Positions 7,690-14,149 of a DNA stretch of 17,071 nucleotides are shown here, in pieces. Position numbers and translations under genes: made by a program. How positions within the stretch are numbered: the first letter of the stretch is position 1; the number at the start of each line of letters is the position of its first letter. The notes below the pieces were generated by a model, which saw nothing but the letters and a program-made list of their open reading frames with translations, did no database searches and was not told where the DNA came from. Origin of the DNA: Hylemonella sp. UBA2468 (GTDB taxonomy: Bacteria; Pseudomonadota; Gammaproteobacteria; Burkholderiales; Burkholderiaceae_C); contig DDPM01000062.1 in NCBI GenBank assembly GCA_002342165.1, positions 134 to 17,204 on the forward strand. The letters run 5' to 3'.

Positions 7690-7723
7690 TTCATGGCGTT
7701 GGGGCATGCCCCAGCACCATGAA
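7690..7723 (+). other. Hairpin 2 of the tract, with a 14-bp palindromic core
   Basis: TTCATGG (7690-7696) pairs with CCATGAA (7717-7723), and the core TGGGGCATGCCCCA (7700-7713) is a perfect palindrome closing on a CATG loop. One C-A mismatch lies between them, giving about 14 pairs overall. As DNA the palindrome could also be an operator; as RNA it is a very stable stem. No T-run follows. Confidence 0.7.
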
Positions 7724-7724
7724 T

Positions 7725-7754
7725 CGCTTTGTGCGTTCCAACGTGCACAAAGTG
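7725..7754 (+). other. Hairpin 3 of the tract, just upstream of the histone-like gene
   Basis: CTTTGTGC (7727-7734) and GCACAAAG (7745-7752) are perfect inverted repeats around a 10-nt loop, and can be extended by C7725-G7754 and a G-U pair. CTCTTTGT follows, a poor T-rich tract, so weak termination or attenuation is conceivable. The stem ends 17 nt before the Shine-Dalgarno of the next gene. Confidence 0.65.
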
Positions 7755-7771
7755 CTCTTTGTAACTTGATC

Positions 7772-7777
7772 AAGGAG
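7772..7777 (+). promoter_or_regulatory. Strong ribosome binding site of the histone H1-like gene
   Basis: AAGGAG lies seven bases before the ATG at 7785. It is one of the best Shine-Dalgarno sequences in the window, consistent with an abundant protein. Confidence 0.8.
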
Positions 7778-7784
7778 AATTGAA

Positions 7785-8177
7785 ATGGCAACTGCAAAAA
7801 AACCGGCCGCTAAGAAGGCCGCTCCCGCGAAGAAAGCTCCAGCGAAAAAAGTTGTAGCTAAAAAAGTCGTAGCTAAAAAAGCTCCGGCCAAAAAAGTAGC
7901 CGCCAAGAAAGCCCCAGCTAAAAAAGCTGTGGCCAAAAAGGTGGTTGCTAAGAAGGCTCCAGCTAAAAAAGCTGCTGCCAAAAAGGCTCCGGCCAAAAAA
8001 GTAGCAGCCAAGAAGCCTGCTGCCAAAAAACCTGCTGCCAAGAAAGCTGCCAAAAAGCCGGCCGCGAAGAAAGCCGCGAAAGCACCCGCTGCAAAACCCG
8101 CGGTCGCTGCTCCTGCAGCACAGACCACTCTGAACCCTCAAGCTGCCTGGCCGTTTCCTACAGCCACCAAGCCCTGA
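7785..8177 (+). CDS. Histone H1-like, lysine/alanine-rich nucleoid protein
   Basis: This 130-aa, extremely basic protein has residues 4 to about 103 built of AKK-centred repeats (KKAPAKK, KKVVAKK, KKVAAKK, KKAAAKK, KKPAAKK). The lysine doublets recur about every five residues, like the C-terminal tail of eukaryotic H1 and bacterial Hc1/Hc2-type proteins. It is predicted to be disordered and to bind and condense DNA without sequence specificity. The non-repetitive end [15 protein letters not shown] is, to my knowledge, conserved among Burkholderiales homologues and argues the gene is real and full length. A strong Shine-Dalgarno precedes it and a clear intrinsic terminator follows. Its position directly after nrdAB suggests growth-phase or replication-linked expression, but that is inference. 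No globular domain or catalytic residue is present. Confidence 0.92.
   Translation: MATAKKPAAKKAAPAKKAPAKKVVAKKVVAKKAPAKKVAAKKAPAKKAVAKKVVAKKAPAKKAAAKKAPAKKVAAKKPAAKKPAAKKAAKKPAAKKAAKAPAAKPAVAAPAAQTTLNPQAAWPFPTATKP
7791..8100 (+). repeat. Internal degenerate tandem repeats of the histone-like gene
   Basis: About 310 bp of short AAA/AAG-rich units, mostly 15 bp and encoding five residues. One block starting at 7881 (GCTCCGGCCAAAAAAGTAGC) recurs almost identically at 7986, 105 bp (35 codons) later, suggesting duplication of a multi-unit segment. Such tracts change length by recombination or slippage in multiples of one unit. Confidence 0.8.
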
Positions 8178-8194
8178 TTCAGAGGTTGATTGTC

Positions 8195-8228
8195 AAGCCC
8201 GATGACCGCAAGGCATCGGGCTTTTTTT
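8195..8228 (+). terminator. Intrinsic terminator of the histone-like gene
   Basis: GCCCGATG (8197-8204) pairs perfectly with CATCGGGC (8214-8221) across the loop ACCGCAAGG, followed by seven T. Two flanking A-T pairs extend the stem. It lies 17 bp after the stop codon and just before the 3' end of the convergent kinase gene, so it isolates the two. Confidence 0.93.
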
Positions 8229-8231
8229 GTG

Positions 8232-9134
8232 TCAAATACCCCAAGCGTTGGGGTTGACCATATAGTTCTGCGGTCCAAGGTGCGCAATTTTGTGTGAGCC
8301 CATGCGGTTGCCCAATTCTGCGCAACGTACCAACGGCCAACCCTTCTCCAACCCATAAAGCAACCCGCCGCGGTAGGCATCGCCGCAACCGGTAGGATCC
8401 ACCACATCGGCAGCAGGCACTGGGGGCACATGTGTCATCTGACCCTCCACCCAAACTTGGCTGCCCTCATGACCCATGGTGATGATCAAGCCTTTCACAC
8501 GATTTGAGATGTCTTGAGCCGACCAGCCCGTACGCTCACACAGCATCTTGCCCTCATAGTCGTTCACCGTGACCCATGTGGCCTGATCAACAAACTGGGC
8601 CAACTCATTGCCATCAAACATGGGCAAGCCTTGGCCGGGATCGAATACAAACGGTATGTCCAAGCTCTTGAACTGCTGCGCATGCTCCAGCATGGCATCT
8701 CGCCCGTCCGGAGAAATGATGCCCAACTTGATGTCAGGGTGCGCCTGAATTTGGCTGAGGTGCGCAGAAGTCATGGCGCCGGGGTGAAAGGCCGTGATTT
8801 GGTTGTTGTCACGGTCGGTCATGATCATGGCTTGCGCGGTGTAAGTGTGGCCAATTTGGCGCACAAACTGAGTGGAAATTTGCAAGTCCTGCAAACGCTG
8901 CAAATAGTCTTGGCCGTCATTGCCCAAAGTGGCCATGGGCAAGGGGTGGCCGCCCAGCACCTTGAGTGCATAGGCAATATTGCCGGCGCAACCGCCAAAA
9001 TCTCGGCGCAAGGTCGGCACCAAAAAAGACACATTCAAAATGTGCAGTTGATCGGGAAGGATTTGCTCTTGAAATCGCCCCTCAAAGTTCATGATGGTGT
9101 CGAAGGCCAGGGATCCGCAAATCAGTGTGGTCAT
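8232..9134 (-). CDS. PfkB/ribokinase-family sugar or nucleoside kinase
   Basis: This 300-aa cytoplasmic kinase of the PfkB fold transfers phosphate from ATP to a hydroxymethyl group of a sugar or nucleoside. The N-terminal strand ICGSLAFDTIMNFEGRF and the sugar-binding GGCAGNIAYAL (47-57) are followed by VVDPTGCGDAYRGGLLYGL (244-262). In that stretch the anion hole is GCGD and the catalytic base is D252. The sequence resembles the bacterial adenosine-kinase-like branch (annotated adenosine kinase or carbohydrate kinase), but substrate cannot be fixed from sequence alone. It is the last gene of the minus-strand cluster, 22 bp after the DUF3426 gene. No Shine-Dalgarno is seen before its ATG, so it may rely on coupling or re-initiation. 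Its 3' end faces the histone terminator. Confidence 0.9.
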   Translation of the reverse strand: MTTLICGSLAFDTIMNFEGRFQEQILPDQLHILNVSFLVPTLRRDFGGCAGNIAYALKVLGGHPLPMATLGNDGQDYLQRLQDLQISTQFVRQIGHTYTAQAMIMTDRDNNQITAFHPGAMTSAHLSQIQAHPDIKLGIISPDGRDAMLEHAQQFKSLDIPFVFDPGQGLPMFDGNELAQFVDQATWVTVNDYEGKMLCERTGWSAQDISNRVKGLIITMGHEGSQVWVEGQMTHVPPVPAADVVDPTGCGDAYRGGLLYGLEKGWPLVRCAELGNRMGSHKIAHLGPQNYMVNPNAWGI

Positions 9135-9156
9135 AACAAGTTTTAAAGTAAAAGAA

Positions 9157-9912
9157 TCAGGGGTAAAAAGCCAGCACCCGATAACCCGCCACGTTGGAAG
9201 TGGCCACCACGGGTCCGGATGCGTCGGCCGATTGCTGCAACTGCACAGCCACGTCCAATTGCACGGTGTGCTCAGGCATGAAGCGACCCGAAGGCCACCC
9301 CAGATCGGCTGGTGCCATCACTTTACGCAGCACCACTTGGTCGAGCGCGTCGGTCAGTGTGAGCTCCAGTGCGGGGGCTGCCAACTCATAGGCTGAAGTA
9401 TTTTTAAGGGTCAGACTCAACCGAAAATCGCCCGCAGCTGTTCGACTGAACGATGAACCTTCAATCACCACCGCATCGGCATCACGGTAGGGTCGGATCT
9501 CGCAACCCGCCCATGCGCAGACCTTTTGAATGGGTGCCGCCCACAAAGATTTTTGGGCGACCAAAGCGTCTCGCTCATGGAGCACGTACTGCAAACCTCC
9601 CGCCCCAGCCAAAACCAAAACCAAGAGAACCCAACCCAACAGACGCAGCCCCCCACTTGCACCTTGGGAGAAAGAACTTTCGTCTTTTGAGTAACCGTTC
9701 TCGGACTCGTCAGCAGCAGGAAATCTGTAAGCATCCAACATCGGCGAAGCGCTGAAGTCCAAGGCTGGCATTTGAGGAGGTGGGCTGTAGGGCTTGGCTT
9801 CAAAAACTTCGCGGCATTGTCCGCAACGGCCCCAGCCCTCAGACGCAAGCAAAAGCTCTGGGGAGACCCTGAAAAAGGTTTTACAGGCAGGGCATTGGGT
9901 GATGACGCTCAT
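9157..9912 (-). CDS. Zinc-ribbon, single-pass membrane protein (MJ0042 + DUF3426)
   Basis: This 251-aa protein has an N-terminal MJ0042-type zinc ribbon, C7-x2-C10 and C30-x2-C33 (CPACKTFFRV ... GRCGQCREVFEA). A disordered Pro/Ser/acidic stretch (about 40-87), one membrane helix (about 90-111, LLGWVLLVLVLAGAGGLQYVL), and a periplasmic DUF3426 domain rich in beta strands (about 130-251, starting near IRPYRDADAVVIEGSSF) follow. Function is not known to me. The family regularly sits next to prmA and accBC in betaproteobacteria. The stop of prmA lies six bases upstream of its ATG and there is no clear Shine-Dalgarno, which implies coupled translation. Length and domain order are normal for the family. 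Confidence 0.88.
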   Translation of the reverse strand: MSVITQCPACKTFFRVSPELLLASEGWGRCGQCREVFEAKPYSPPPQMPALDFSASPMLDAYRFPAADESENGYSKDESSFSQGASGGLRLLGWVLLVLVLAGAGGLQYVLHERDALVAQKSLWAAPIQKVCAWAGCEIRPYRDADAVVIEGSSFSRTAAGDFRLSLTLKNTSAYELAAPALELTLTDALDQVVLRKVMAPADLGWPSGRFMPEHTVQLDVAVQLQQSADASGPVVATSNVAGYRVLAFYP

Positions 9913-9918
9913 TGCATG

Positions 9919-10833
9919 TCATTGTAGGAGCGCGGTCATGAGGATCCAACCTTCCTCGGAGTCGGTGACTTCCAGCGTACCGGCGCGCGCGCCTGCATGA
10001 CCTTGCTGCAAGCAAGCGGCATACGCCGCCTTGAGCTCATCAGCCTGACGCTCCAAAATTCCGGCCAACACCAAGTGCCCTCCCACCGCCACATGCGACA
10101 CCAACAGGGGAGCCAACACCTTGAGGGGGGAAGCCAAAATATTGGCCAGCACCACGTTATAGGTGCCCTGGGCTTGTTGGGGCAAACCAGCGTTAAGGAG
10201 AGCCTGATTGGCTTGTGCATTCAAGCGCGTGGCCTGTACAGCGGCTTCGTCTATATCCACCGCATCAATAGCAACGGCCCCCATCTTGGCGGCCCCAATC
10301 GCCAGGATGCCGGAACCGCAACCGTAGTCCAAAACCCGCATGCCCGACAGATTTTGACCTGCGAGCCAACGCAGGCACATTCGGGTGGTGGGGTGGGTGC
10401 CGGTTCCAAAAGCCAAACCAGGGTCCAAACGGATGATGGTCCTTGCTTCTTGAGGCGGCTCATGCCAGCTGGGCACCACCCAAAAACTGGGCGTGATGGC
10501 CACCGGCTCAAACTGCGACTGCGTCAAACGCACCCAATCTTGATCGGGCAAGTCGGATACCCCCAAAATTTGCGAGCTCGCAAAAAAATCTTGCAGCTTG
10601 AGTAAAGACGACGCTTCATGTGCCGCGACCTCATCTAAAAACAAAGCCACAATAAGCGAACGCTGCCAACCTTCTTGTGGCGGTGGCATACCCGGCTCAC
10701 CAAACAAGGCTTGCTCTGCGGGCGTGTGGGCATCGGCATCTTCCACGCTCACACTCACGGCATCCAATGCTTCCAAGGCATCGCTGATGGTTTCCACCTC
10801 GTCTTGCGGACACAGCAGTTTGAGCTCAAACAT
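9919..10833 (-). CDS. prmA: Ribosomal protein L11 methyltransferase PrmA
   Basis: SAM-dependent enzyme that trimethylates amino groups of ribosomal protein L11. It is 304 aa, close to the family length. An N-terminal substrate-recognition domain (about 1-55, starting MFELKLLCPQDEVE) is followed by the conserved linker DPGLAFGTGTHPTT (137-150), SAM motif I VLDYGCGSG (167-175), acidic motif II VDIDEAA (192-198), and the catalytic-loop-like VLANILASPL (228-237). It follows accC by 27 bp on the same strand. No good Shine-Dalgarno precedes the ATG, so the start rests on the typical N-terminus. The accB-accC-prmA order is common in beta- and gammaproteobacteria. Confidence 0.97.
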   Translation of the reverse strand: MFELKLLCPQDEVETISDALEALDAVSVSVEDADAHTPAEQALFGEPGMPPPQEGWQRSLIVALFLDEVAAHEASSLLKLQDFFASSQILGVSDLPDQDWVRLTQSQFEPVAITPSFWVVPSWHEPPQEARTIIRLDPGLAFGTGTHPTTRMCLRWLAGQNLSGMRVLDYGCGSGILAIGAAKMGAVAIDAVDIDEAAVQATRLNAQANQALLNAGLPQQAQGTYNVVLANILASPLKVLAPLLVSHVAVGGHLVLAGILERQADELKAAYAACLQQGHAGARAGTLEVTDSEEGWILMTALLQ

Positions 10834-10860
10834 GGTGGGGCTTAAAGGCGGCGCTTATTT

Positions 10861-12210
10861 TCAGCGCGTGCGGCGCGCCATCCACTCTTCAAGGTAGTGG
10901 ATGTTGGTGCCACCGGCCATGAATTTGGCATCGGCCATCAACTCGCGGTGCAGCGGAATATTGGTCAGAATGCCCTCAACCAAAGTTTCAGCCAAGGCCG
11001 TTCTCATGCGGGCCAGGGCTTGTTCTCGGGTATCGCCATGCACAATGATTTTGCCCACCATGGAGTCGTAATTGGGCGGCACAAAATAATTGGTGTACAC
11101 ATGCGAATCCACCCGAACGCCCGGCCCGCCTGGAGCGTGCCACATGGTGATTCGACCCGGCGAGGGGGTGAACTTGTAGGGGTCTTCTGCATTCAGTCGA
11201 CATTCAATGGCATGGCCATGGATTTCGATGTCACGCTGAATGAATGGCAACTTGCCGCCTGCAGCCACCAGGATTTGGGTTTTGACAATGTCAATGCCCG
11301 TGACCATTTCAGTGACAGGGTGCTCCACCTGCACCCGCGTGTTCATTTCAATAAAGTAGAACTCGCCGTTTTCGTACAAAAACTCAAAGGTGCCCGCACC
11401 GCGGTAGCCCATTTTTTTGCATGCTGCCACGCAACGCTCGCCCACTTTTTCGATGAGCTTGCGCAAAATGCCCGGGGCGGGCGCTTCTTCGATGATTTTT
11501 TGGTGGCGGCGCTGCATAGAACAGTCGCGCTCGCCCAAGTACACAGCGTTTCTAAACTTGTCAGCCAGCACCTGAATTTCAATGTGCCGCGGGTTTTGCA
11601 GAAACTTTTCCATGTACACCGCAGGGTTGCCAAATGCAGCGCCCGCCTCAGCCTTGGTCATTTGCACCGCATTAACCAAAGCCGCCTCGGTATGCACCAC
11701 CCGCATGCCCCGACCTCCGCCGCCGCCTGCGGCCTTGATGATGACGGGATAGCCAATGGTTTTGGCAATGCGGCGAATTTGAGCGGGGTCATCGGGCAAC
11801 TCCCCCTCTGAGCCGGGCACACAGGGCACACCTGCTCGAATCATGGCTTGCTTGGCCGACACCTTGTCGCCCATCATGCGGATGGATTCGGGTGTAGGAC
11901 CAATGAATTGGAAGCCGCTTTGCTCCACCCGCTCGGCAAAGTCGGCGTTTTCACTCAAAAACCCATAGCCAGGGTGGATGGCTTCGGCATCGGTTACCTC
12001 GGCGGCCGAAATAATGGCAGGCATATTGAGGTAACTCAGTGCAGAGGGCCCGGGGCCAATACAGACCGCTTCTTCCGCCAGCTTGACGTATTTGGCTTCT
12101 CGATCGGCCTCGGAGTACACCATTACCGCCTGTACACCCAATTCACGACATGCGCGCTGAATGCGCAAGGCAATCTCACCCCGGTTTGCAACCAGAATTT
12201 TCTTGAACAT
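10861..12210 (-). CDS. accC: Acetyl-CoA carboxylase, biotin carboxylase subunit AccC
   Basis: ATP-dependent carboxylation of the biotin carried on AccB, the first half-reaction of fatty acid synthesis. It is 449 aa and keeps E. coli residue numbering exactly. K116 and K159 bind ATP; the glycine-rich loop is GGGGGRG (162-168); K238, E276, E288 and N290 are present, as is the catalytic R292 in TRVQVEHP and R338 in CRLN. Domains in order are the N-terminal Rossmann-like domain ([17 protein letters not shown]), ATP-grasp (about 115-315), and the C-terminal biotin carboxylase domain. It starts 13 bp after the accB stop. The carboxyltransferase subunits (accA, accD) are not in the window, as usual. 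Confidence 0.98.
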   Translation of the reverse strand: MFKKILVANRGEIALRIQRACRELGVQAVMVYSEADREAKYVKLAEEAVCIGPGPSALSYLNMPAIISAAEVTDAEAIHPGYGFLSENADFAERVEQSGFQFIGPTPESIRMMGDKVSAKQAMIRAGVPCVPGSEGELPDDPAQIRRIAKTIGYPVIIKAAGGGGGRGMRVVHTEAALVNAVQMTKAEAGAAFGNPAVYMEKFLQNPRHIEIQVLADKFRNAVYLGERDCSMQRRHQKIIEEAPAPGILRKLIEKVGERCVAACKKMGYRGAGTFEFLYENGEFYFIEMNTRVQVEHPVTEMVTGIDIVKTQILVAAGGKLPFIQRDIEIHGHAIECRLNAEDPYKFTPSPGRITMWHAPGGPGVRVDSHVYTNYFVPPNYDSMVGKIIVHGDTREQALARMRTALAETLVEGILTNIPLHRELMADAKFMAGGTNIHYLEEWMARRTR

Positions 12211-12223
12211 GCTCTGAGAACCT

Positions 12224-12772
12224 TTATTCGATCACAAACAAAGGTTGGCCATACTCCACAGCTTGGCCGTTTTCGCCCAAGATTTGCGTCACGGTCCCGG
12301 CCTTGTCCGATTCAATTTCGTTCAGAATTTTCATGGCTTCGACAATGCACAGGGTATCGCCCTTGTTCACTACGGAGCCCACCTCTACAAAAGCTTTACT
12401 GCCGGGCGAGGCTGAACGGTAAAACGTGCCCACCATAGGCGATTTGATGGTATGGCCTGTGCTGGTCGCCGCTTCCACGGTAACGGCTCCAGAATGGGGC
12501 GCTGAAGCTTGTGGACTGGCTTGAACAACCAGCCCAGCATTTGCGTTTGGGTTACCTGAAACAGCCGTTGGGATGGAGGAACTTGCGGCCATCCCATCTG
12601 AAAAGCCAGCACCGGAACCCAAACCTGCACCCGTATTGGCTGAGTAAGCATGACCCGTTGAGGCAGCCCCCTTGACGATACGTACCTTGCCTTCAGCTTC
12701 GGTGATCTCCAATTCGGTCACGTTGGAGTCCGAAACCAAATCAATCAGGGTTTTAAGTTTGCGCAAATCCAT
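12224..12772 (-). CDS. accB: Acetyl-CoA carboxylase biotin carboxyl carrier protein AccB
   Basis: Carries covalently bound biotin between AccC and the carboxyltransferase. It is 182 aa: an N-terminal segment ([23 protein letters not shown]), an Ala/Ser/Gly-rich flexible linker (about 36-107, longer than in E. coli), and a biotinyl domain with SPMVGTFYR (111-119), a thumb-like loop (about 121-130), and EAMKILNEI with biotinylated K148. The usual motif is EAMKLMNEI, so the I-L replacement is a mild variation that keeps the key Met-Lys. It heads the accBC block after a 135-bp gap behind tlpA. On the minus strand a TAGAAT hexamer (12864-12869) might be a -10 for it, but no matching -35 is seen. 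Confidence 0.97.
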   Translation of the reverse strand: MDLRKLKTLIDLVSDSNVTELEITEAEGKVRIVKGAASTGHAYSANTGAGLGSGAGFSDGMAASSSIPTAVSGNPNANAGLVVQASPQASAPHSGAVTVEAATSTGHTIKSPMVGTFYRSASPGSKAFVEVGSVVNKGDTLCIVEAMKILNEIESDKAGTVTQILGENGQAVEYGQPLFVIE

Positions 12773-12907
12773 ACAGTTTCCGTCATTTACTTACAAAATA
12801 AGCCCAGATCAATTGAAATCCAAGCAATTGCCGCTTTGGCGATAAGGCTGGAGCCTTGCGGGGATTCTAACCAAGAGTCCCACGGGCAGCCCCACTTAGC
12901 TCCCCAC

Positions 12908-13465
12908 TCACAAAAGTTGGCTCCACTGGGCCAAGTCGGGTTCGTGCAGACGCCCGACTTTTCGCTGCAAAAGTTGGCCTTGTGCGCCTAAAAGCACGGT
13001 AAAGGGTAAACCTTGGGCGGTGTTGCCCAGCTGCTGGGTCAAGCCCATACCCTGCGCACCACTCAGGGCCACCGGAAAACTCAGGGGCTGACGGCGCAAA
13101 AATTGCCTTACAGGCTCCGCCTGATCCACCGCCAAAGCCAAAACTTGACAACCATTAGACCCTTGTTGCTTGTAAAAGGACTCAATTAAAGGAAGTTCCT
13201 GAATACAGGGCGGACACCAGGTGGCCCAAAAGTTGATCAACAAGGGGCGACCCTGAAACTGCTTCATGGGCAAAGGCTCTGCGTCGGGTCGATCAAAACT
13301 TAGGCCCCACAAGCCTTGTGTTTCCGCCGTACCCTTGTTGTTGGCCACATCCCCCCAACCGCTTTGCCGCCAGGCCCAAGTCAAACCTGCCAAGCCTGCG
13401 GTAAGGCCCACCGTGAACATCCACACCCTTCGGGTGGTTATGGGCTTTTGTGCAGGATCTGTCAT
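12908..13465 (-). CDS. TlpA/ResA-like membrane-anchored thioredoxin-fold protein
   Basis: This 185-aa periplasmic thiol-disulfide oxidoreductase has a positively charged N-terminus (TTRRVW) followed by a hydrophobic segment (about 14-31). That segment serves as an uncleaved anchor or signal; no lipobox cysteine is seen. The redox motif is FWATWCPPCIQELPLIE with C84 and C87. The CPPC dipeptide is typical of TlpA and similar AlkD/thioredoxin-like reductants. Further family landmarks are GRPLLINFW before the active site and GLPFTVLLGAQGQL with the cis-Pro region near residues 152-156. Possible roles are reduction of apocytochrome c or other periplasmic thiols; the partner is unknown. Its ATG overlaps the stop of the preceding hypothetical gene (ATGA at 13462-13465), so the two are translationally coupled. 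Confidence 0.9.
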   Translation of the reverse strand: MTDPAQKPITTRRVWMFTVGLTAGLAGLTWAWRQSGWGDVANNKGTAETQGLWGLSFDRPDAEPLPMKQFQGRPLLINFWATWCPPCIQELPLIESFYKQQGSNGCQVLALAVDQAEPVRQFLRRQPLSFPVALSGAQGMGLTQQLGNTAQGLPFTVLLGAQGQLLQRKVGRLHEPDLAQWSQLL

Positions 13466-14118
13466 TGGTTCACCTCGTTAAGAGCCAACAAGGCTCGTAC
13501 TGCAGCCGCATCGCCCCTGGGTTTTCGGCCTTGCGGGTCTTTCAGCAAAGCACCCCTGATGTCGTCCGCATCATGAACCATCAGGTGCACACCCACCGTG
13601 TCGCGCAGCTCAGGGCAAGGCGCCGAGCAACTCAGGGCCTCGACCGGCTCGTGGCGAAACCCGCTCACCGTTCTGGGCTCGTAGGCGATGCCCAAATCAA
13701 TCAGTGCAATTTCAGCAGACTTGGAGTCGTCACAAAACAACTGCAGGTAAATATCAGAGCGCCTGGTGGCCGTGCCATGCCAGACCGCTCCGCTCAAGTG
13801 GGGTCGAAACATATGCAAGCGCTCCATCCACTGCAATGCCAAACGACGCAAAGCCTGCAGTTCCAAGGGTTGGGTGTCGGCACAAAATAAGTCAATGTAG
13901 TCACGTACCTGCGCTTCAACTTCATCATTTCCTGGTAAGGGCGTACGGGGTGGAAGCCCCAACTGCTTGACTGCCCTGCGTTTGGCCGGGCCGTACTCCA
14001 AGCCCTCATCCACAATCAACTGCGCCGCTGTGGCCGCCACACTGTGCATGGTTGGGTCAGAGGAAAAACTGGCCAAGTCTTGAGCTCTCATCCGCCTATT
14101 GTGCAGGTTGAACTGCAT
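13462..14118 (-). CDS. Conserved-looking protein of unknown function, weak nucleotidyltransferase-like motif
   Basis: I do not recognise this 218-aa soluble protein with confidence. No signal peptide or membrane helix is seen. An N-terminal helical region (about 10-105) contains conserved-looking AAQLIVDEGLEYGPAKRRAVKQLGLP (31-56). It is followed by SGAVWHGTATRRSDIYLQLFCDD (109-131), which resembles the G-S...S-D-x-D core of polymerase-beta-type nucleotidyltransferases but has Tyr where the second Asp is expected. Cysteines at C164 and C168 are near the end. The ATG at 14118 has AGG eight bases upstream; ATG at 14091 (MRAQDLASF) is an equally plausible start. It is divergent from mpl (31-bp gap) and overlaps tlpA by 4 bp, so it leads that operon. 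It is most likely a genuine gene given length, coupling and composition. Confidence 0.8.
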   Translation of the reverse strand: MQFNLHNRRMRAQDLASFSSDPTMHSVAATAAQLIVDEGLEYGPAKRRAVKQLGLPPRTPLPGNDEVEAQVRDYIDLFCADTQPLELQALRRLALQWMERLHMFRPHLSGAVWHGTATRRSDIYLQLFCDDSKSAEIALIDLGIAYEPRTVSGFRHEPVEALSCSAPCPELRDTVGVHLMVHDADDIRGALLKDPQGRKPRGDAAAVRALLALNEVNQ

Positions 14119-14137
14119 CCTGCGGGCCTGAGCTCTC

Positions 14138-14143
14138 TAAAAT
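14138..14143 (+). promoter_or_regulatory. mpl: Putative -10 hexamer of mpl, 6 nt before ATG
   Basis: TAAAAT matches TATAAT at 5 of 6 positions, followed by CAGCCC and then ATG at 14150. No Shine-Dalgarno is present. The predicted start of transcription coincides with the start codon, which suggests a leaderless mRNA. No clear -35 is seen. The same -10/ATG geometry occurs at 1337-1349. Confidence 0.35.
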
Positions 14144-14149
14144 CAGCCC

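Noticed and set aside
7791..8100. Repeat array that might be taken for CRISPR
   Set aside because: The units are 15-bp degenerate codon repeats inside a coding frame, with no conserved 25-40 bp repeat, no unique spacers and no cas genes.
7691..8141. Minus-strand Ala/Gly/Phe-rich open frames opposite the histone-like gene
   Set aside because: They are antisense shadows created by the repetitive Lys/Ala codons, with no ribosome binding site and no recognisable domain.
8514..9146. Plus-strand open frame of 210 codons opposite the PfkB kinase gene
   Set aside because: No domain or ribosome binding site; the minus-strand kinase explains the region fully.
10897..11811. Long plus-strand open frame of 304 codons within accC
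   Set aside because: It lies wholly opposite accC, whose residues match E. coli AccC one for one. The plus frame is a composition shadow without family features.
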